From Actinomortierella ambigua (lineage: Eukaryota; Mortierellomycota; Mortierellomycetes; Mortierellales; Mortierellaceae): a stretch of DNA of 38,314 nucleotides. Of the stretch, positions 33,841 through 38,314 are shown piece by piece; the first letter of the stretch is position 1, and each line of letters starts with the position of its first letter. The stretch covers positions 1 to 38,314 of the forward strand of contig JAAAJB010000314.1 in the NCBI GenBank assembly GCA_016098155.1. Direction: 5' to 3'. The position numbers and the translations under genes were made by a program. The notes under the pieces are model-generated. The model saw only the letters and a program-made list of their open reading frames with translations. It searched no databases and was not told the DNA's origin.

Positions 33841-34824
33841 TGAGCAAAGATGGAGGGAGAGAAGTGCGCGTGCAAGCAGGCGCGTGTAGCAGCAGGCAAT
33901 AGCCAACAGCTTTTAGCAACAAAACAACCAGCCCAAAAGACAAAAGACACATTAAAAAAAAAGTATATAATACCTACTCCATCTTGTTATGGCTGCATGT
34001 GCCGCCCCTCCCCTGTTGTGGTCATATAACTAACACCCGATGTTTGAGACAAGAAAGTTATTTCTACACATGGTGACGCGATGGGCGCGATGATTTTTTC
34101 GGTCTGTCCGGTGGGGAAGCGAGAAAAATAAATTCTGTGACTGATCCCCTCGGGCATTGGCCATATTTGGTATTCCTCCCCAAAACGTGTGTATCCATCT
34201 CTCACCTTCCTTTGGCATGCATGCTTATCCCCCATCCCCCGTTTCTCACACCCCATCTCCTCCCCACCCCCTCCCCTTGGCAAATTCGTTGAGAGGGAGA
34301 GGGGAAAAGGGCGGGATGCGTACAAATAGAACAAAATCAACAGACAGCGGGGGAGAGGGGTTTGTGTGGGTGTGTGGGACACAAGACAGGGACAGTAATG
34401 ATTTATGAACCACCATCTCGTTCATAGATACATACACTCTCCTCGGCGGATGTTTCTTATTTTCTCCTTTCCATGCGTTCTTTTTTGTTCCTTTACTTGC
34501 CTCGGCCACTTTTACTTGCTCAACACTCACATACTCTACTCTCACTCCAACTGTCTTTTTTTTCCCACTCTCCACTTTTCCTCTTCTTTTCAGATACACA
34601 CCCTCTTTTCCTTTTCTCCTTTACAAACACTCTCTGCCTTTCTTTCTCTTTTCATCCTATTTGCACTCTACCCCACTCTTTTATCTCTTCACTCCCTCAC
34701 ATCACACACACACTCTCTCTCCCTTCTTCTCCAGATTCATACATACATTCTCTCCTCGTCCTCAATTGCCGTTCATAAAACCCCTTCCGAGCATAACAGC
34801 AACCCTTTCACATAAACACAAAGC
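33841..34824. promoter_or_regulatory. Intergenic region with pyrimidine-rich leader
   Basis: Lies between two plus-strand genes. The first half is mixed sequence, with a short A run and TATATAA near 33962 that may serve 3' processing. The second half (34440-34770) is strongly CT-rich with CACA and CTCT arrays, like the leaders of the other plus-strand genes here. No gene is seen. Confidence 0.5.
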
Positions 34825-37800
34825 ATGGCGCACCTTTCTCCCGGCAATTCGGTTGCTGGTGGCCCTTCCACATACCAACAGGTCCCTACAATCCTCTCGA
34901 CGTCCACATCCACTAAAAACTCGTCCCAGTCGCGGAAGAGCTCCATATCTCGCACGTCCTCCATGCTGAAAAAACGACTATCCCTCTCCACATTCCTCAA
35001 GAAACGCCGACACTCCTCCGACCCAGCTGCCTCGGGCACCGAGGACGAATACTATCATTCTCAGCTGGAAACACTCCAAGAGGGTGCGATGGGCGAGCCC
35101 CATGTCGCCCGCCATAGCACCGACGCTTCCTCGAGCACCATACTGCATGGTGAGCAACCCTTCCCGAGGGGATGGCCACAACAACAACAACAACAACAAC
35201 AACAATACACCTCCGGCCGTAGCCGGCAGCGTTCATCCATGCCTTTGACTGAAACAAAATCTATCCTCACAACACCACCACATCATCAACAATACCATTC
35301 TACCGACCACCACCACAACCCTATACCTCCTCTCGCCTCTCCACCGGCTGCTGCCATTGCAGCTGCCACGAAACCCCTCCCACGACACCCTCGCCCTACC
35401 CTGCACTTTCCACCGCCACCCCCCTCTCCCCCATTACTTCCGACTAAACTGGCTGATGAACATCAACAACAACAACAACAACTGCAACCACATCAAGGGG
35501 ACTCAGATAGAGCCACACCACCTGTCTCATATATTCCGACACCCGCACAGTCCTCATCCTCCCGAGGGTCATCTCCTTTGTTGCACCCTGCTTCAACCAC
35601 CTCCTCCTCCCCTCATGCAGCAGTCATATCAGCGCCGTCGTCGGCTCATGCGACCCATAGCGGTAATAATAGTACGACGACCACCGCTGTGACATCCGCT
35701 GCTGCATCCATGTCCTCGCTGATGCTGCCTCCGTCCGACCATGGGGTGTCGGATATGACAATCCCAGAGGAGGAAGAGGAAGAGGAAGAGGACGAAGCTG
35801 CACGGCAAGATGACCTGTCGAGTTATGGCGAACATAGTTCAAGAGCCGACGAGGAAGATGAAAGAACAAGCGAGCACCACCACCATCCTCACGACAACAC
35901 GACAAGTCGCCAAAACAGTACGTCAGCAGCAACAGTCGCGAAGCGGGCAATCGATGGTAGCGAGAACGTCCACCATCGGTCCTCGTCCAAGATCAAGCGA
36001 GGCGCCCATAAAATCAAAAAGTGGCTCACGACGAGCAAGTCGCGTTCCCAAGACATGGACAGGCTGTCAGCTACAGCCATGCAGGTGACGCCTCCACCTC
36101 TCAAAGCCAGAAACAAGTCCATCTCGTCCTCTTCATATTCGACAGCATCCTCCTCGTCCTCGTACTCATCGTCGCCCCTGCTGGCAGCGGGCGACGAAAA
36201 AGTCCACCCTTTCCAGCGGCTACGCCGCCGTCCGTCTTCCCAGCGTGACCATGACACTGCCACGCCTCCTCCTCTCGAACTGAACATGCCCTCCAAAGAC
36301 CAACGTCGTGGCCGCAAGGCGCATGCTGTTATCCGTCCAGAAATGACAACCGAGCTTAGTGCTGCTCATGCCAACGTTCCATTCCCAGTCATGTTGCCAA
36401 CCGAGGTACACATTTTTTTTTGAAAGACCGCAAAGGTTCCTGAGCTGACTTTAATTTTTTTTTTCTTTTCACTCATCGTATCTTTTTTCTGATCTTTATT
36501 TCATTCCTTCCATTCGAAAATCCATAGCCTCGTCTTCGTCATACCCGTTCGGCCTCTCTACAGACTAGGAATGCCGCAACGCTGTACAAGGGAAACAATG
36601 GTGGCATGTCTCGTCGCCACAGTAGCCAGACCCTGCGATCGCCCTCCACCACGCTCCCGAGCCACCCCAGCTCAAGGCGGTCGCTTGACCAGACCTCGGA
36701 AGAACAGCTTTGGCGGTCCTTGCAACGGATCGCACATTTTAATCAACGATTCCGCCAGATGCTCCCAGGGCCCGACAAACCTTGCCCGCCCATCCGTGCT
36801 CGATCCAGCTCCCTTCCCCGATCCTTCTCTCCAGCGCTGACACCCTTGGACCACCTTCCACCTGCGTTGACTTGCCAAGGCGAAGAAGAAGGCGGTGTAC
36901 CAGAAGCAGTGGACGAGAATGTAGCGCTGCTGGACGAGCATCGCGGACGATACTTCCCCAAGGCTCGAAGCCCTCTCGGTCATGGCGCGACGATCAACCC
37001 CACTACGATGACGGCCGACACTGAAGCAGCAGCAGCTACCCATGTAGACACGGCGGCAGCAGCAGCCACTGCCGCCGCCGTACAGTTTGAGCAAGAGTAC
37101 CTGCAACATCTGGAAGCGCAAGTAGAACAGGCGCAGGCGGAGCAAGAGATGAAACAGAAGCGGCAGTCGGTCTGGGTCGACTATGTGGATCTGGAACTCC
37201 CAGAGTCGCTGCCACCGTCAAGATCGGTCGTGGCTGCCAAGCCGATCCCGATGATGATGACGTCGAGGGCGGTCCTGGCAAGACCCAGGTCGGCCACACC
37301 GCCGTCGTCACCGCCTCCGACGCCAACCATGACGACGACAACGGGATGGCGAGGACCCATGTACTGGAACGCCGAGGCTGCGACGTCGCTGCAGTCGATT
37401 CCATCCATGCCGTCGTCGTCACCGGCAAACTCACCGCGCAACTCGGTGGTGTCCTTCTTTGATGAGGAAGGGGAGGACGACGAGTGTGGTTTTAGTGTGG
37501 CAGAGTTGGGGACGACTCTGGCCGATGAGCTTGAGGTATATCAGAACAACCACTACCACCACCACAATGATGAAGACGACGGCGAAGAGGATGACGATGA
37601 CGATGATGATGATGATGAGAGCGAAGGTATGGACAGCAGTGAAGAATACGACGAAGAAGACGAGGAGGAGGCCATGGGCTCCGCGTTCCAGCCATATCCG
37701 TCGTTCATGACCAAGTGGGACATGGAGATTGCGTCCGAGTGCAAGATGCCGGCGGATGACTGGATTCACCCGCATGCAGAAGACCGAATGCACGACGACC

Positions 37801-38174
37801 ATGACCACCACCACCACGACGACCACCATGAAGAAGAGGGCGATAGCCGACCTCCTCCCTCCCACGCACAACATCCTGCGCACATCCGCAACCATACGAA
37901 CCAAAGCTACCTGAGCCTGTCGTCGTCCACGCGTCGGTCGTCGACGGTGGCCGAGTCGATGATGTCGGCCTCCGATACCATGTCGATGTCGGGAGGCACG
38001 GCGCGTCTGACGGGCTTCATCCAGTACAAGACCATGATGCCCAACCCGTCCAACGTCGCCATTGGCAAGCGTTTCTTCTGGGCCGTTGAGGCACCGACGC
38101 TCTTAAAGCCTGACATTGCCAATGCCAGCACTACCAATACCGATACCAGTACCAATACCAGCACTGATGCTTGA
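34825..38174 (+). CDS. Unrecognised disordered protein with basic, polyQ and acidic/His tracts
   Basis: No known family is recognised. Exons 34825-36405 and 36528-38174 join in phase 0 (GTACAC...CATAG) to 1075 aa. The N-terminus is Ser-rich and basic with clustered R-K-S-S and R-R-H-S-S sites (about 37-67), which could be basophilic kinase targets. Then come polyQ (119-128), Pro/His-rich stretches and a Glu-rich block. A second basic amphipathic segment (KIKRGAHKIKKWLTTSKSR) lies near residue 395. In exon 2 a helix-like EEQLWRSLQRIAHFNQRF lies near 585-605 and a run of Asp/Glu with His spans about 867-910, followed by His/Asp clusters. The last ordered-looking piece (GFIQYKTMMPNPSNVAIGKR) is near residue 1023. 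No membrane segment is seen. Most is probably intrinsically disordered. Confidence 0.82.
37546..37680 (+). repeat. GAT/GAC/GAA acidic-codon tract
   Basis: Triplet-rich DNA encodes His-Asn-Asp-Glu then a long Asp/Glu run within the last gene. The opposite strand is open as an Ile/Val-rich shadow. Confidence 0.85.
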
Positions 38175-38314
38175 AGTGAGAAGAAAAATAACAACCCTTG
38201 TGTAATATTGTAAAAAAAAAAAAAAAAGAAAAAAAAAGCAAAAAAAACCTCCCCCCCCCCCCCCCCCCCCACCCCCCCCACCAAACAACCAACCACAAAC
38301 TCCACTCCTTCACT
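38175..38314. other. 3' flank with poly-A and poly-C runs
   Basis: After the stop, A runs (38212-38237) are followed by a 20-base C run (38251-38270) and CCCA repeats at the window edge. No gene is seen. Confidence 0.8.

Noticed and set aside
1..38314. CRISPR arrays, operons, transposons, tRNA or rRNA genes
   Set aside because: None was seen. The repeats are microsatellites and coding tandem repeats without spacers, terminal repeats or transposase, and the genome is eukaryotic.

Overview
The window is eukaryotic, from a filamentous fungus. Genes are intron-rich. Introns are short (about 80-290 nt), mostly GT-AG, with CTAAC/CTGAC-like branch points. Intergenic DNA is pyrimidine-rich and full of microsatellites, and several proteins carry long polyQ, QA, Ser/Thr or acidic tracts. 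The gene set and style suggest an early-diverging fungus, possibly Mortierellomycota or Mucoromycota. That placement is inference; no rRNA or other taxonomic marker is present.

Layout. 1-3545: tandem degenerate copies of a spliced, frame-broken gene separated by purine microsatellites. 3783-8784 (+): RAD50 in 10 exons, the DNA double-strand break repair ATPase, 1309 aa, with Walker A, zinc hook, signature and Walker B intact. 8953-10936 (-): vacuolar carboxypeptidase Y-like serine carboxypeptidase, 2 exons, convergent with RAD50. 11532-12477 (-) and 13395-14375 (+): a divergent pair of paralogous GNAT acetyltransferases of arylalkylamine NAT type. 15021-19983 (-): PX-PH phospholipase D (PLD1/Spo14 type), 6 exons, with two predicted GC-AG introns. 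21122-25236 (+): large unrecognised low-complexity protein with a repeated G-M-N-V-D motif and a 33-bp coding minisatellite. 25237-28612: long non-coding, microsatellite-rich stretch. 28613-33840 (+): very large Q-rich protein ending in three HMG boxes, a putative transcription or chromatin factor. 34825-38174 (+): unrecognised disordered protein with basic, polyQ and acidic/His tracts.

The genes do not form a pathway or cluster. RAD50, CPY and PLD1 are conserved housekeeping genes; the two repeat-rich orphans and the triple-HMG protein look lineage-restricted. All exon coordinates were set by reading splice signals, frame continuity and family alignment from memory, with no transcript data. 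The most unusual items are the frame-broken tandem array, the seven-fold G-x-N-V-D repeat protein, the triple-HMG/QA protein and the two GC-AG introns in one gene. I do not see a clearly new multi-gene system.
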